Positions 9,571-17,378 of a stretch of DNA of 32,190 bases are shown one piece after another. The number at the start of each line of letters is the position of its first letter. Positions within the stretch are counted from its first letter, which is position 1. The position numbers and the translations under genes were made by a program. Under the pieces are notes generated by a model. That model ran no database searches, was not told the DNA's origin, and saw only the letters and a list, made by a program, of their open reading frames with translations. Source of the stretch: an uncultured Bacteroidota bacterium (lineage in GTDB: Bacteria > Bacteroidota > Bacteroidia > Chitinophagales > Chitinophagaceae). The stretch spans positions 1-32,190 of the forward strand of contig CAIYJV010000228.1 in the NCBI GenBank assembly GCA_903926605.1. The letters run 5' to 3'.

Positions 9571-9658
9571 ATCAATATTTTGTACCTGCCGCGGCAATGC
9601 TCGCCTCCCATTTGGCCAACCGCCGGCAGCGGCAGCGTTTACCCTACCATTCCCTTGG

Positions 9659-10882
9659 TTATAAGTTAGTAATCAGTCTGCACATTTTCTCTCCTGTTTT
9701 GGGGTCTTTAAGTTGTAGTTGGTAGAAGGCGGGGTGCAGTTGGCTCATGTCCAGCACCTCCCTGGGGGCTATGCTCTCTTTGGTAGCAACCACCCTGCCT
9801 ACCGCATCGTAGAGGGTGAGGTCGCACCCCGCTGCACCGTCTATGTGCAATGCTGTAGTTGCGGGATTGGGGTACACATTTACTAACGATGGTTGCAACA
9901 CATGTTTGTTGCCCAAGGCCCAGACATACACCGTAACCGTGTCGGTTGTTATGGTACCGCACAAATCCATGCTCACCATATAGGTAGTGGTGCTGGCGGG
10001 CGCCACTTTTATGGTGCCGCCACTGTCTATGGGCGTGCTGCCGCCCAATACATACCAGTAGCAAGGCATACCCTCACCGTTACTGTCCAACCCAATCCAC
10101 GCTGTATCTCCTATCATTACTGCTTTGTCAGGACCCGCATAGGCTTGTGCATCGCTGGCTATTACGGAGACATCGTCGAGGAGATAACCGCCAAATTCGC
10201 CCCCAATTCCGTACCACGTTATTTTGGCCGTATGTGCCGTATCGGAAAAATTGCCAATCGTGATAAATGTTTCAGTACCGTTCGCCACGAAGCTGCCTTG
10301 TATTTTTGTCCATCCTGTCGTATCGGTAATAATTTCCTCTTCCACCACCTGAGGCGTGTACTGCGTTTGGGGATATTCACAATGCTGCGTCGTATCAATC
10401 ATACCATCATCAAAATAGGCTGAAATTTTATTGTTGGCATATTGAGAACGACACGCCAGACTCACGTAAAACGTGACACAATATGCTTTGCCGTAAACAA
10501 GAGTACTTATCAATTTGCCTTGCAGATAGTCATACATGATATGCCCAGACGGACCACCGTCACTGTAAGCACGAAATCCAATCATGCCATCCCCGGTTCT
10601 TGGATATTGGTAATAATATGCAGTTAGTGGCACAGTGCAGGGGGATCCATACGGAGCACATACGTTTATATAGTCTGCAAGGCAAAAAGGATGGGCCGCG
10701 CTACCACCTATATACCAATTGGAATCTATGCCGTTCCACCCATTTGCCAAATAAGACTGGTCGTTATTGATGGGACAGGCAGAATATTGCTCAAAACTCG
10801 GATTTTTCACCAAGTTCACTTGCGCCTTTACTTTCGTAACGACGCAAGTGAACAACGCAATTATAAAAGCTACTTTTCTCAT
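9659..10882 (-). CDS. T9SS-sorted secreted protein with an N-terminal jelly-roll-like domain
   Basis: The 407-residue protein has a signal peptide (about 1-20, ending VKAQ). It then opens with VNLVKNPSFEQYSACP, a lead seen on many Bacteroidota secreted proteins with a carbohydrate-binding-like beta-sandwich (about 22-240, ending GYLLDDVSV). An Ig-like segment (about 245-320, with the 'TTTYMVSMDLCG' strand) follows, and then the C-terminal T9SS sorting domain (about 330-407) with the hallmark VNVYPNPATTALHI and YDAVGRVV. The sorting domain directs it across the outer membrane, where it is normally cleaved and attached to the surface or released. Ligand is unknown. No TAnnTTTG box is seen within 80 bases of the ATG at 10882. 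Confidence 0.85.
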   Translation of the reverse strand: MRKVAFIIALFTCVVTKVKAQVNLVKNPSFEQYSACPINNDQSYLANGWNGIDSNWYIGGSAAHPFCLADYINVCAPYGSPCTVPLTAYYYQYPRTGDGMIGFRAYSDGGPSGHIMYDYLQGKLISTLVYGKAYCVTFYVSLACRSQYANNKISAYFDDGMIDTTQHCEYPQTQYTPQVVEEEIITDTTGWTKIQGSFVANGTETFITIGNFSDTAHTAKITWYGIGGEFGGYLLDDVSVIASDAQAYAGPDKAVMIGDTAWIGLDSNGEGMPCYWYVLGGSTPIDSGGTIKVAPASTTTYMVSMDLCGTITTDTVTVYVWALGNKHVLQPSLVNVYPNPATTALHIDGAAGCDLTLYDAVGRVVATKESIAPREVLDMSQLHPAFYQLQLKDPKTGEKMCRLITNL

Positions 10883-11078
10883 TCTATAATAAATCTGATG
10901 TTGATAGAAATGTTGATTTTAGCGGTAATTTTAATCAAGTAAAGAATGTTACTGTTTCTGATAAACCAAGATGCGAGAATCTTTCAATAAAGTTTTGCAC
11001 GCCCTGTAAATCTCCTTTCCCCGGCATAAAATATACAACCATTTACGGAAGTGTTTTTCAAATATACCAATTGTTTTT

Positions 11079-11116
11079 GTTTTTCGCACTCGGGCTTTGT
11101 TCCCGAATGCAAAAAC
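11079..11116. promoter_or_regulatory. Dyad/hairpin upstream of the AraC regulator
   Basis: Arms at 11079-11094 and 11102-11116 are complementary (core GCACTCGGG against CCCGAATGC, flanked by matching T and A runs) with one bulge and one mismatch and a 7-base loop. No T run follows on either strand, so it is a poor intrinsic terminator. It lies 31 bases before the -7 box of the AraC gene, where an operator would be expected. Confidence 0.4.
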
Positions 11117-11146
11117 AGGGTAGTGTCTTCGGATTTGATTACTTCG

Positions 11147-11154
11147 TAATTTTG
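11147..11154 (+). promoter_or_regulatory. Bacteroidota -7 promoter box for the AraC gene
   Basis: TAATTTTG is an exact TAnnTTTG match only four bases before the GTG at 11159. If used, the message would begin at or next to the start codon (leaderless or nearly so), or the true start lies further downstream. Confidence 0.4.
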
Positions 11155-11158
11155 CTTT

Positions 11159-12019
11159 GTGGCAAAAGATTTACTGACTTCAAAGAAAGCGGCAACCCCG
11201 TTAAGGCGTTTCCTTGGCGATGAAGCACGGGCAGTGAGCAATACACGTATTGCGATCAGCAATGCGGTGGAGGCTGAGTGGATGGCTGTGTCGCTACCGG
11301 CCAATAGTCTGCCTGAAGAACAGGGTAAACTGTATATGTTCCCGATTGATGATAACCGGTTCTGTGTGGAATTGTGTTATCTGAGATTTGAAGAGACCGA
11401 CGCGGAAACCGCTTCGGTGTATATGCTACGATTCCTGCCAGCCTTTTTTGACCAGTATCCTGTGGAGGCATTGATGGCCAATCAACCCTTCCGGTTCGAC
11501 CAGGTAACGGAACAACAATTCCCCATTTGTAATCTTACCTGTTCACTGCTGGATCAGCTACGGGAAAATTCAGACTTGCCGCCGCTTATCAGCTCGCTCC
11601 AACAGAGCCAGACTGCCATACAGTTGTTGCGCAGGGCGCTGGAGTGCATCACGGTACCATTTACAGTATGTCAGGTGCCGGCCTGCCGGTTTTTGGCTTT
11701 TGAATCTGAACGCGAGAAAATACGCGAAGCCTGCAGGATCATTGAAAAAGAACTGGACCAATCTTATACCATTCGCGAGTTGTCGCGCAAGGTGGCCATA
11801 AACGAATGTTATCTGAAAAAAGGGTTTAAAGCGCTTACGGGATGCACGGTACATGAATACCGGGAAAATCTGCGCATCAATAAGGCCAGAGAATTACTAC
11901 AACAACAGGGACAGTCTGTAACCGATGTAGCGCTCACACTGGGGTTCAGCAGCATATCGCACTTCAGCACCGCTTTTAAAAGGGTGACGGGTATGAAGCC
12001 CTGCGAGTTGCTGGCCTGA
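11159..12019 (+). CDS. AraC-family transcriptional regulator
   Basis: The 286-residue protein has an N-terminal sensor region without a recognisable motif (about 1-185) and a C-terminal AraC double helix-turn-helix (about 190-285). The domain is recognised by the first helix-turn-helix SYTIRELSRKVAINECYLKKGF and the second QSVTDVALTLGFSSISHFSTAFKRVTGMKP, the latter close to the family signature. The GTG at 11159 is the most upstream start (TAA 12 bases before); a Met at 11281 would remove much of the N-terminal region. It is divergent from the T9SS gene and abuts the convergent secreted protein at 12021. The dyad at 11079-11116 is a candidate operator. Its target genes are unknown. Confidence 0.88.
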   Translation: MAKDLLTSKKAATPLRRFLGDEARAVSNTRIAISNAVEAEWMAVSLPANSLPEEQGKLYMFPIDDNRFCVELCYLRFEETDAETASVYMLRFLPAFFDQYPVEALMANQPFRFDQVTEQQFPICNLTCSLLDQLRENSDLPPLISSLQQSQTAIQLLRRALECITVPFTVCQVPACRFLAFESEREKIREACRIIEKELDQSYTIRELSRKVAINECYLKKGFKALTGCTVHEYRENLRINKARELLQQQGQSVTDVALTLGFSSISHFSTAFKRVTGMKPCELLA

Positions 12020-12020
12020 G

Positions 12021-12776
12021 CTATTTGAACTGCTTGAAGAAGTATTGCATTTCTTCGTCCTGAAGAATGATCTCACCTCCCTGACATTTTGTGACGGTAA
12101 ATGTGCGGGAGGGTTTACCCTCGCATTCCATCTGGTGCTTGGAATCAAATTTTATGATGGTCCAGGAAGGGTCATCTTTTTTATCTACGTCTGAGAACAC
12201 AAAACCCATCTTGCGCCCTGTGGAGCGGCCGGTAATGAGCATGGATTTGAGCAGCACATTGTGGTCTATTACCTGCAGGGCTTTGAGCGGTGTGCGCTTG
12301 TATACACTCCAGTGGCCGATCATATTGTCTATGGTGAAACCGGAGTCTATTTTTTCCTCCTTGGGCAGCACAATCGTTTTTACGGTATCCGACGAGTCGA
12401 GCCCGAACAGGTAATAACCCTTGGGGTCGCGCAGCAACATAGTCTTTGGCTTCTTGGAGACAATGGTGAATTTGGCGTAGCCGAAATCGAGGGATTTGTC
12501 GTCGAGGATATAAATACCGTTGTATACAAAGGCACTTTTGTTGTGATAGGAAAAAGAATCTTTACGCTTGATGGTGATGAACATGGTATCGAGATAGGGC
12601 ACGGCCACAGAATCTGCATCCAGTCTTTTGATCTCCCGCCAACGATTGGCAGGAAGGGATTTTGAGCCCTTGTGACCACCGGCGAAGGATGCCTGTGAAT
12701 AGCTTAGCGCTACCAGCAGAATAGCGGTACATACAATTATCAACCGGTTTTCTCGTAACTTAGTCATCGGTAACAT
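12021..12776 (-). CDS. Secreted protein of unknown function
   Basis: I do not recognise the family. The 251-residue product has a signal peptide (about 8-32: NRLIIVCTAILLVALSYSQ, then ASFAGG) and a mature part rich in short beta strands (SFVYNGIYIL-like, YLFGLDSSDTVKTIVLP, MGFVFSDVD), ending with DEEMQYFFKQFK. The pattern would fit a small lipocalin-like or barrel-shaped periplasmic protein, but this is only an impression. ATG codons at 12776 and 12767 are both possible; the second gives a cleaner signal peptide. It has its own -7 box, is divergent from the nitrilase gene, and ends one base from the end of the AraC gene. Confidence 0.7.
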   Translation of the reverse strand: MLPMTKLRENRLIIVCTAILLVALSYSQASFAGGHKGSKSLPANRWREIKRLDADSVAVPYLDTMFITIKRKDSFSYHNKSAFVYNGIYILDDKSLDFGYAKFTIVSKKPKTMLLRDPKGYYLFGLDSSDTVKTIVLPKEEKIDSGFTIDNMIGHWSVYKRTPLKALQVIDHNVLLKSMLITGRSTGRKMGFVFSDVDKKDDPSWTIIKFDSKHQMECEGKPSRTFTVTKCQGGEIILQDEEMQYFFKQFK

Positions 12777-12804
12777 GCTGGTCTTTGTGTGGGTAAATTG
12801 ATTT

Positions 12805-12812
12805 CAAAAATA
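12805..12812 (-). promoter_or_regulatory. Bacteroidota -7 promoter box for the secreted unknown
   Basis: The minus strand reads TATTTTTG (exact TAnnTTTG), with TTG at 12837-12835 as a possible -33 element and a 22-base spacer. It is 28 bases before the ATG at 12776. Confidence 0.55.
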
Positions 12813-12860
12813 CTAAAGAAGCACCAACGAGTTGCAATCTAATCCTAATACAGTCATACT

Positions 12861-13643
12861 ATGCCGGGCGCACAACTATACGTTCACCTGATCCAGACCG
12901 ATATTGTCTGGGAAAATGTGGATGCCAACCTTCGGAATTACACAGAAAAAATTGCTTCTATTGAGGGAAAGAAAGAAATAGTGGTGCTACCCGAGATGTT
13001 CGCTACAGGTTTCAGCATGGCGCCGGAAAAATTTGCGGAGCCTATGGATGGTACCAGTGTGCGCTGGATGACAGCGCAGGCCGTAAAAAACCGATGCATT
13101 ATTTGTGGTAGTCTGATGATACAGGAAGATGGGCTATATTATAACCGCTTCCTTTGGGTGCAGCCCGACGGCAGAATAGGCTACTACGACAAAAGACATC
13201 TTTTCGCGTATGGCGGCGAAGACAAACACTATACCCCCGGCGAACGTAGGACCATAGTGAGCGTGAATGGCTGGAAGATAAATCTGATGGTCTGCTACGA
13301 CCTGAGATTCCCGGTATGGGCGAGAAACCAGAATGGCGAATATGATGTGCTGATCTATGTGGCCAACTGGCCCACCCAGCGCAGCCTGGCCTGGAAAACA
13401 CTGCTACAGGCGCGCGCCATAGAGAACCAATGCTATGTGGTGGGCGTGAACCGGGTAGGCACCGACGCTAAAAACAATGTGTATAGCGGCGACAGCAGTG
13501 TTTTTGGTCCGCTGGGGGAAATGATCTGGCAGAAATCGGGCGAAGAGGTGGTGCACACTGCGGTGCTGGACAAGGAAGCGTTGCAGAAAACCCGGCAGGA
13601 TCTCCCGTTTCTGAACGACCAGGACAAATTCGCGTTGATCTAA
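12861..13643 (+). CDS. yafV: Nitrilase-family amidohydrolase (omega-amidase YafV-like)
   Basis: The 260-residue enzyme has the complete nitrilase triad: Glu45 in LPEMFATGF, Lys111 in DKRHLF and Cys145 in VCYDLRFP. Length and motifs (PEMFATGFSM, YDKRHLFAYGGE, CYDLRFPVWAR) match the YafV/omega-amidase subgroup, which hydrolyses alpha-ketoglutaramate or similar omega-amides left by glutamine transaminases or methionine salvage. The protein is soluble with no signal peptide. It starts at ATG 12861 and ends 26 bases before the YkgJ gene, which has its own -7 box in the gap. The subgroup call is confident; the physiological substrate is inferred. Confidence 0.9.
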   Translation: MPGAQLYVHLIQTDIVWENVDANLRNYTEKIASIEGKKEIVVLPEMFATGFSMAPEKFAEPMDGTSVRWMTAQAVKNRCIICGSLMIQEDGLYYNRFLWVQPDGRIGYYDKRHLFAYGGEDKHYTPGERRTIVSVNGWKINLMVCYDLRFPVWARNQNGEYDVLIYVANWPTQRSLAWKTLLQARAIENQCYVVGVNRVGTDAKNNVYSGDSSVFGPLGEMIWQKSGEEVVHTAVLDKEALQKTRQDLPFLNDQDKFALI

Positions 13644-13645
13644 CC

Positions 13646-13653
13646 TAACTTTG
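13646..13653 (+). promoter_or_regulatory. Bacteroidota -7 promoter box for the YkgJ-like gene
   Basis: TAACTTTG is an exact TAnnTTTG match 16 bases before the ATG at 13670. It suggests separate transcription from the nitrilase gene despite the 26-base gap. No clear -33 is seen. Confidence 0.5.
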
Positions 13654-13669
13654 CGGCAAGTAACTAAGA

Positions 13670-14152
13670 ATGATACCTGAAAACTGGCTGAAAGAATCCA
13701 AGGAAAAACAGAAGGTTTTTAAGCGCCTGCTCGAATTTGGCAACAAGAACAGGATGCTTAATGCATTGCCGGATCTGCATGAAGAAGCTTTTAAAAATAT
13801 AGACTGTCTGGAATGCGGCAATTGCTGCAAAAGCTATTCGCCCAGGTTCAAACAGCCGGATATAAAGAGAATCTCGAAAGTGCTGGGCATGAAGGAGGGC
13901 GATTTTGCGTCGCGATACCTGCGCATGGACCAGGACGGGGATTATGTGGTAAAGTCCAGTCCATGCCCGTTTCTGGAAGAAAACAATATGTGTCAGATCT
14001 ATGAAGACAGGCCGTCTGATTGCAGGCGGTATCCGTATACAGATGAGGATGTGTTGATAAAGCGTGTGGCACTGACGCTAAAGAATTCTACAGTTTGCCC
14101 GGCTACGTTTATGGTGCTGCAGCAACTTGCTAAGATGGAGGGAGTGAAGTGA
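13670..14152 (+). CDS. YkgJ-family cysteine-cluster protein
   Basis: The 160-residue protein has the family pattern C-x2-C-x2-CC at residues 46, 49, 52 and 53, and later cysteines at 99, 108, 118 and 143, including the conserved SPCPFLEENNMCQIYEDRPSDCRRYP block. These eight cysteines are expected to bind zinc or an Fe-S cluster. The biochemical role of the family is not settled. There is no signal peptide, so it is cytoplasmic. It follows the nitrilase gene but carries its own -7 box; a toxin-antitoxin pair comes next. Confidence 0.85.
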   Translation: MIPENWLKESKEKQKVFKRLLEFGNKNRMLNALPDLHEEAFKNIDCLECGNCCKSYSPRFKQPDIKRISKVLGMKEGDFASRYLRMDQDGDYVVKSSPCPFLEENNMCQIYEDRPSDCRRYPYTDEDVLIKRVALTLKNSTVCPATFMVLQQLAKMEGVK

Positions 14153-14235
14153 ATTTTCTTCAGACCGATCATGGTGTAACACTGAAAGTCTGCGATAAAG
14201 AATTTTATTCTTAAATTTACAGAAACGAAGATGTG

Positions 14236-14448
14236 ATGAAAGCGATTGAATTCCAAACAAAATTGCATGACGGCGGAATAATAGAAATACCAGAGGCTTT
14301 TCAGAAACAACTTAGCAAGGAACAGGATCTTAGAGTCATTGTACTTATGGAAGATGGCAAACAGGATATGTCGTGGAAGCAACTGACGACGAAGCAGTTT
14401 TTCGAAGGATATAGTGACGAGGATGCCGTTTATGATTTGAAAAAATGA
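14236..14448 (+). CDS. Probable antitoxin of a MazF/PemK-type pair
   Basis: This 70-residue protein (KAIEFQTKLHDGGIIEIPEA after the start Met) has the beginning of a swapped-hairpin style DNA-binding fold ('GGIIEIPEAF' resembles AbrB-type strands) and an acidic tail (FEGYSDEDAVYDLKK) like the flexible toxin-neutralising tails of antitoxins. No exact family is recognised; the call depends on size and its place eight bases before a MazF/PemK-like gene. A GTG at 14233 would add one residue; the ATG is chosen. A near-match -7 box (TAAATTTA) lies at 14212-14219. Such antitoxins usually repress their own promoter, which is inferred here. Confidence 0.65.
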   Translation: MKAIEFQTKLHDGGIIEIPEAFQKQLSKEQDLRVIVLMEDGKQDMSWKQLTTKQFFEGYSDEDAVYDLKK

Positions 14449-14456
14449 TATGATCC

Positions 14457-14783
14457 ATGTACGGGTTTGGCGACGTAGTTCTACTGGAATACCCATTTAC
14501 CGATTTGTCTGGAATTAAGTTACGCCCGGCGATAGTCGTTTTAGACACCTGCGATTCAGACATAGTTGTTTTACGTGCCACAAGCCGTTTGTGGCAGACT
14601 GAATTTGATATAGCCATAAAAGATTGGCTTGCCGCAGGGCTATTAAAACCTACAACCATCCGCGTTCATAAGATTGCTGCGCTTGAGTCACTTTTGGTAA
14701 ATCGTTTACTTGGAAACCTATCCGCCCATGATAAACAGTTTCTTGCAGAAACCGTATGCAAAGTCTACGGCAACCTGCTCTAA
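14457..14783 (+). CDS. MazF/PemK-family endoribonuclease toxin
   Basis: The 108-residue protein begins YGFGDVVLLEYPFTDLSGIKLRPAIVV. The GDVVLLEYPFTD opening and the K-x-RPAIVV segment are the conserved core of MazF/PemK toxins, which cleave mRNA at short sequences. The family's usual length (100-120) fits. Starts at ATG 14457 are forced by an in-frame TGA two codons earlier. It lies eight bases after the antitoxin stop, so the two are almost certainly co-transcribed. Cleavage specificity cannot be read from sequence. Neither flank shows insertion-sequence remnants, but the pair separates two housekeeping-type genes. Confidence 0.85.
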   Translation: MYGFGDVVLLEYPFTDLSGIKLRPAIVVLDTCDSDIVVLRATSRLWQTEFDIAIKDWLAAGLLKPTTIRVHKIAALESLLVNRLLGNLSAHDKQFLAETVCKVYGNLL

Positions 14784-14884
14784 AAATTTTATTTATTGCA
14801 ATTTTAATTTATTCCCGGGTAACCAAATTGGCTGAACATAAACTACCTCATATTTAGCCTTTAAATAACAAATTGACCTGACAT

Positions 14885-14919
14885 ATTGTTTCCATACCGT
14901 TTGGTTTTTACTACCTTTG
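14885..14919 (+). promoter_or_regulatory. ndk promoter (-33 ATTG, -7 TACCTTTG)
   Basis: TACCTTTG at 14912-14919 is an exact TAnnTTTG match; ATTG at 14885-14888 could be the -33 element with a 23-base spacer. Transcription would start about 14925 and the ATG is at 14939. Confidence 0.65.
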
Positions 14920-14938
14920 CGTCCACAAATAATATAAT

Positions 14939-15355
14939 ATGTCAAACAGAACATTTACCATGATCAAGCCGGATGCAGTTCGCGCCGGGAACATTGGAAA
15001 TATCCTCCAGATGATCAATGCAGGTGGTTTCAGGATCGTAGCAATGAAGTACCTGAAAATCACTAAAGAACAGGCTGAAAAATTTTATGAAGTTCATGCC
15101 GCGCGCCCCTTCTACGGCGAACTGACTGAATTTATGAGCAGCGGACCGATCGTTGCGGCTATCCTTGAAAAAGACAATGCCGTGGCTGATTTCCGTAAGC
15201 TGATCGGTGCTACCAATCCTGCTCAGGCAGAAGAAGGTACGATCCGCAAGAGATATGCTGCATCCATAGGCGAGAACGCCGTACATGGTTCGGACAGCGA
15301 TGAGAATGCTGCCATCGAAGGCAACTTTTTCTTCAACGGACTGGAAAGGTTTTAA
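14939..15355 (+). CDS. ndk: Nucleoside-diphosphate kinase
   Basis: The 138-residue enzyme transfers the gamma-phosphate from ATP to other nucleoside diphosphates to balance the NTP pool. The family signature NAVHGSDS with the phospho-acceptor His116 is intact, as are TMIKPDAV at the N-terminus and [15 protein letters not shown]. Length is standard for the bacterial form. It starts at ATG 14939 behind a recognisable promoter and ends at a strong terminator, so it is a single-gene unit. Confidence 0.98.
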   Translation: MSNRTFTMIKPDAVRAGNIGNILQMINAGGFRIVAMKYLKITKEQAEKFYEVHAARPFYGELTEFMSSGPIVAAILEKDNAVADFRKLIGATNPAQAEEGTIRKRYAASIGENAVHGSDSDENAAIEGNFFFNGLERF

Positions 15356-15374
15356 TTATCTGATACCCCATAAT

Positions 15375-15433
15375 AAGCGGACAATTTACTCCGGTGCGAA
15401 CCGGGTTGGTAGATTGTCCGCTTTGTTTTTTTT
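15375..15433 (+). terminator. Rho-independent terminator of ndk
   Basis: An 11-base perfect stem (AAGCGGACAAT at 15375-15385 with ATTGTCCGCTT at 15413-15423) is followed by a T run. Inside the loop lies a second 5-bp hairpin, CCGGT-GCGA-ACCGG at 15391-15404, whose GCGA loop is of the GNRA class. Confidence 0.85.
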
Positions 15434-15565
15434 ACGCCACACCTAGATTCAGTCTATGGTGTTGACAAGGATACTATTTTTCGATTTATTGGACGACTTG
15501 AAAGTCTGGGGAATGTGTATACAAATGGCCTCAACCGAACATCGACTACCCCCTCTGCGCTTTTT

Positions 15566-15616
15566 GGCTAAAGCCTGATACAAAAGGTGTTCCTGACCAC
15601 GACCTGAAGGTCGTGG
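15566..15616. repeat. REP-like bipartite palindromic element
   Basis: GGCTAAAGCC at 15566-15575 is followed by an 8-bp perfect hairpin, CCACGACC-TGAA-GGTCGTGG, at 15597-15616, then CTACTTG. This small-palindrome plus hairpin form resembles dispersed REP-like repeats that I recall from Bacteroidota genomes, some linked to REP-associated transposases. Only one copy is in the window, so repetitiveness is inferred. Confidence 0.5.
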
Positions 15617-15667
15617 CTACTTGAAAATTTAGGTTTATGATCCTTTCGTAAATGTCAAAATGGACGC

Positions 15668-17161
15668 TTATTCCACAGAATAACTCATCGATCCATCTTT
15701 CTCGTCTTTCAAGTTTACACCTGATGCGGCAAGCTTATTACGGATATCATCGCTGGTTGCGAAGTCCTTGCGCTTTTTCGCTTCTTTGCGAATCTCCATG
15801 AGTACGTGCATCACTACATCCAGCTTGTTGTTGTTCTGAATCTGTAGCGGCTGCATACCGAATACGTCTTCCAAATAAGTTTTGAACGTGGTTTTCAGCA
15901 ATGTCATGGTGGAAGCGGAAATGGCGGCGACATTTACCTGCCCACCCTTCATGCCGTAGATGACCGGGGCCAGCTCAAACAGATTGGCAATGACTTTTGC
16001 GGTGTTAAAGTCGTCGTTCATGAAGTCCGGGCATTCGGCGCAGAGGGTTTTTACTTTGCTTTCCAGCTCTGCGTCTGCCGCGGTTTCTGCTCCGGGGTGG
16101 GTGAGTTTCTGCAGGAATTCGCCGGCTTCCCAAAGTCTGCGGAATCCTTTTTCGGATGCCTGAAGGGCTTCGTTGGAGAAATCGAGTGTGCTGCGGTAGT
16201 GTGTCTGCAATATGTAAAACCTGACTACCATGGGGTGGTAGGCCTGCTGCAGTATGGGGTGATTGCCACTGAACAACTCGGTGAATTTGATGACATTGTT
16301 GTAGCTCTTGCCCATCTTCTTGCCGTTGATGGTGATCATGTTATTGTGCATCCAGTAATGCACGGGTGGATGACCATGTGCGATGGTAGACTGTGCGATC
16401 TCGCTTTCGTGGTGCGGAAACTGAAGGTCCATGCCACCGCCGTGAATATCGAATGTCTCGCCGAGGTATTTGCTGCTCATGGCAGAGCATTCGATATGCC
16501 AACCGGGGAAGCCGTAACCCCAGGGACTCTTCCAGCGCATGATGTGCTCGGGTGGTGCGTTCTTCCACAGAGCGAAGTCGGCCTTGTTGCGTTTTTCATC
16601 CTGTCCGTCCAGTTCGCGGGTAGTCTCAAGCTGGTCTTCCAGTACCCTGCCAGACAAGGTGCCGTAAGGATACTCGGCGGCATATTTTACCACGTCGAAA
16701 TATACAGAACCATTCTTCTCATAAGCATAGCCTTTTTCAATGATCGTCTCGATCATGCTGATCTGCTCTATGATGTGGCCGGTGGCCGTGGGCTCTATGG
16801 ATGGGTCCACGCAATTGAAAAGGTGCATGGCATTATGATACAGATTGGTGTACTTAGTGACGAGTTCCATGGGCTCGAGTTTTTCGAGCACGGCTTTTTC
16901 GCTCACCTTGTCGGTTGCTTCGCGGCCTTCTTCTTCAAAATGACCGGCATCGGTGATATTGCGTACATAGCGAACCTTGTAGCCCAGATGACGCAGATAA
17001 CGCAAGACGATATCGAATGTGATATAGGGTCGGGCATGACCCAGATGCGACTCGCCGGAGACGGTAGGGCCGCAAACATACAGACCGGCATAACCGGGTG
17101 TAATGGGTTCGAATTTTTCTTTCTGCCGTGTATACGAGTTATAAATAAAAAGTTCAGACAT
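15668..17161 (-). CDS. cysS: Cysteine--tRNA ligase
   Basis: The 497-residue class I aminoacyl-tRNA synthetase charges tRNA-Cys. The HIGH-type motif is HLGH at 39-42 and the KMSKS-type loop is KMGKS at 281-285 (KKMGKSYNN). Likely zinc ligands are Cys30 (YVCGPTV), Cys224 (HIECSAMSS), His249 (FPHHES) and a following Glu. The C-terminal region carries the usual anticodon-binding helices (RKDFATSDDIRNKLAASG). The ATG at 17161 lies 15 bases after a -7 box. A degenerate copy of its first 19 codons and promoter lies at 18388-18474, on the other side of the RhuM-Fic gene. Function is certain. Confidence 0.98.
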   Translation of the reverse strand: MSELFIYNSYTRQKEKFEPITPGYAGLYVCGPTVSGESHLGHARPYITFDIVLRYLRHLGYKVRYVRNITDAGHFEEEGREATDKVSEKAVLEKLEPMELVTKYTNLYHNAMHLFNCVDPSIEPTATGHIIEQISMIETIIEKGYAYEKNGSVYFDVVKYAAEYPYGTLSGRVLEDQLETTRELDGQDEKRNKADFALWKNAPPEHIMRWKSPWGYGFPGWHIECSAMSSKYLGETFDIHGGGMDLQFPHHESEIAQSTIAHGHPPVHYWMHNNMITINGKKMGKSYNNVIKFTELFSGNHPILQQAYHPMVVRFYILQTHYRSTLDFSNEALQASEKGFRRLWEAGEFLQKLTHPGAETAADAELESKVKTLCAECPDFMNDDFNTAKVIANLFELAPVIYGMKGGQVNVAAISASTMTLLKTTFKTYLEDVFGMQPLQIQNNNKLDVVMHVLMEIRKEAKKRKDFATSDDIRNKLAASGVNLKDEKDGSMSYSVE

Positions 17162-17176
17162 AATTCAGTGTTGGCG

Positions 17177-17184
17177 CAAAATTA
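17177..17184 (-). promoter_or_regulatory. Bacteroidota -7 promoter box for cysS
   Basis: The minus strand reads TAATTTTG (exact TAnnTTTG), 15 bases before the cysS ATG. The same eight bases are conserved in the duplicated copy at 18460-18467. Confidence 0.6.
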
Positions 17185-17378
17185 AGGAAAAGGGATTTGA
17201 GTATCGGTCTGAACTCGGTTCTAGGATTAGGACGCTTCGCTGATTACTTTATTATGCAACTACTTCCGGTACCTTTCCCGGTAACGGTGGAAGCCCAACA
17301 TGGCTTCATTGGGAGCATTGGTGGATAATGTTTAGCGCAAATACCAAGAGGTTGGCAGCAGCGTCTATTTGCCTTTAC

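Larger units (their letters stand above)
15356..15667. other. Intergenic region between ndk and cysS
   Basis: The 312 bases hold the ndk terminator (15375-15433) and a REP-like palindromic element (15566-15616). Bases 15434-15560 and 15620-15667 show no gene or clear site. The cysS gene ends here on the minus strand without an obvious terminator of its own. Confidence 0.6.

Noticed and set aside
11079-11116. Dyad read as an intrinsic terminator
   Set aside because: No T run follows on either strand and no gene ends nearby.
10984-11304. Minus-strand reading frame of 106 codons in the divergent region before the AraC gene
   Set aside because: It overlaps the start of the AraC gene, contains the dyad and -7 box of that gene, and shows no domain or signal peptide.
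17257-17295. Imperfect inverted repeat (CTTCC ... GGAAG) between cysS and RhuM-Fic, considered as an integron attC-like site
   Set aside because: Only 5 bases pair well; no conserved attC core sites (R', R'') were seen.
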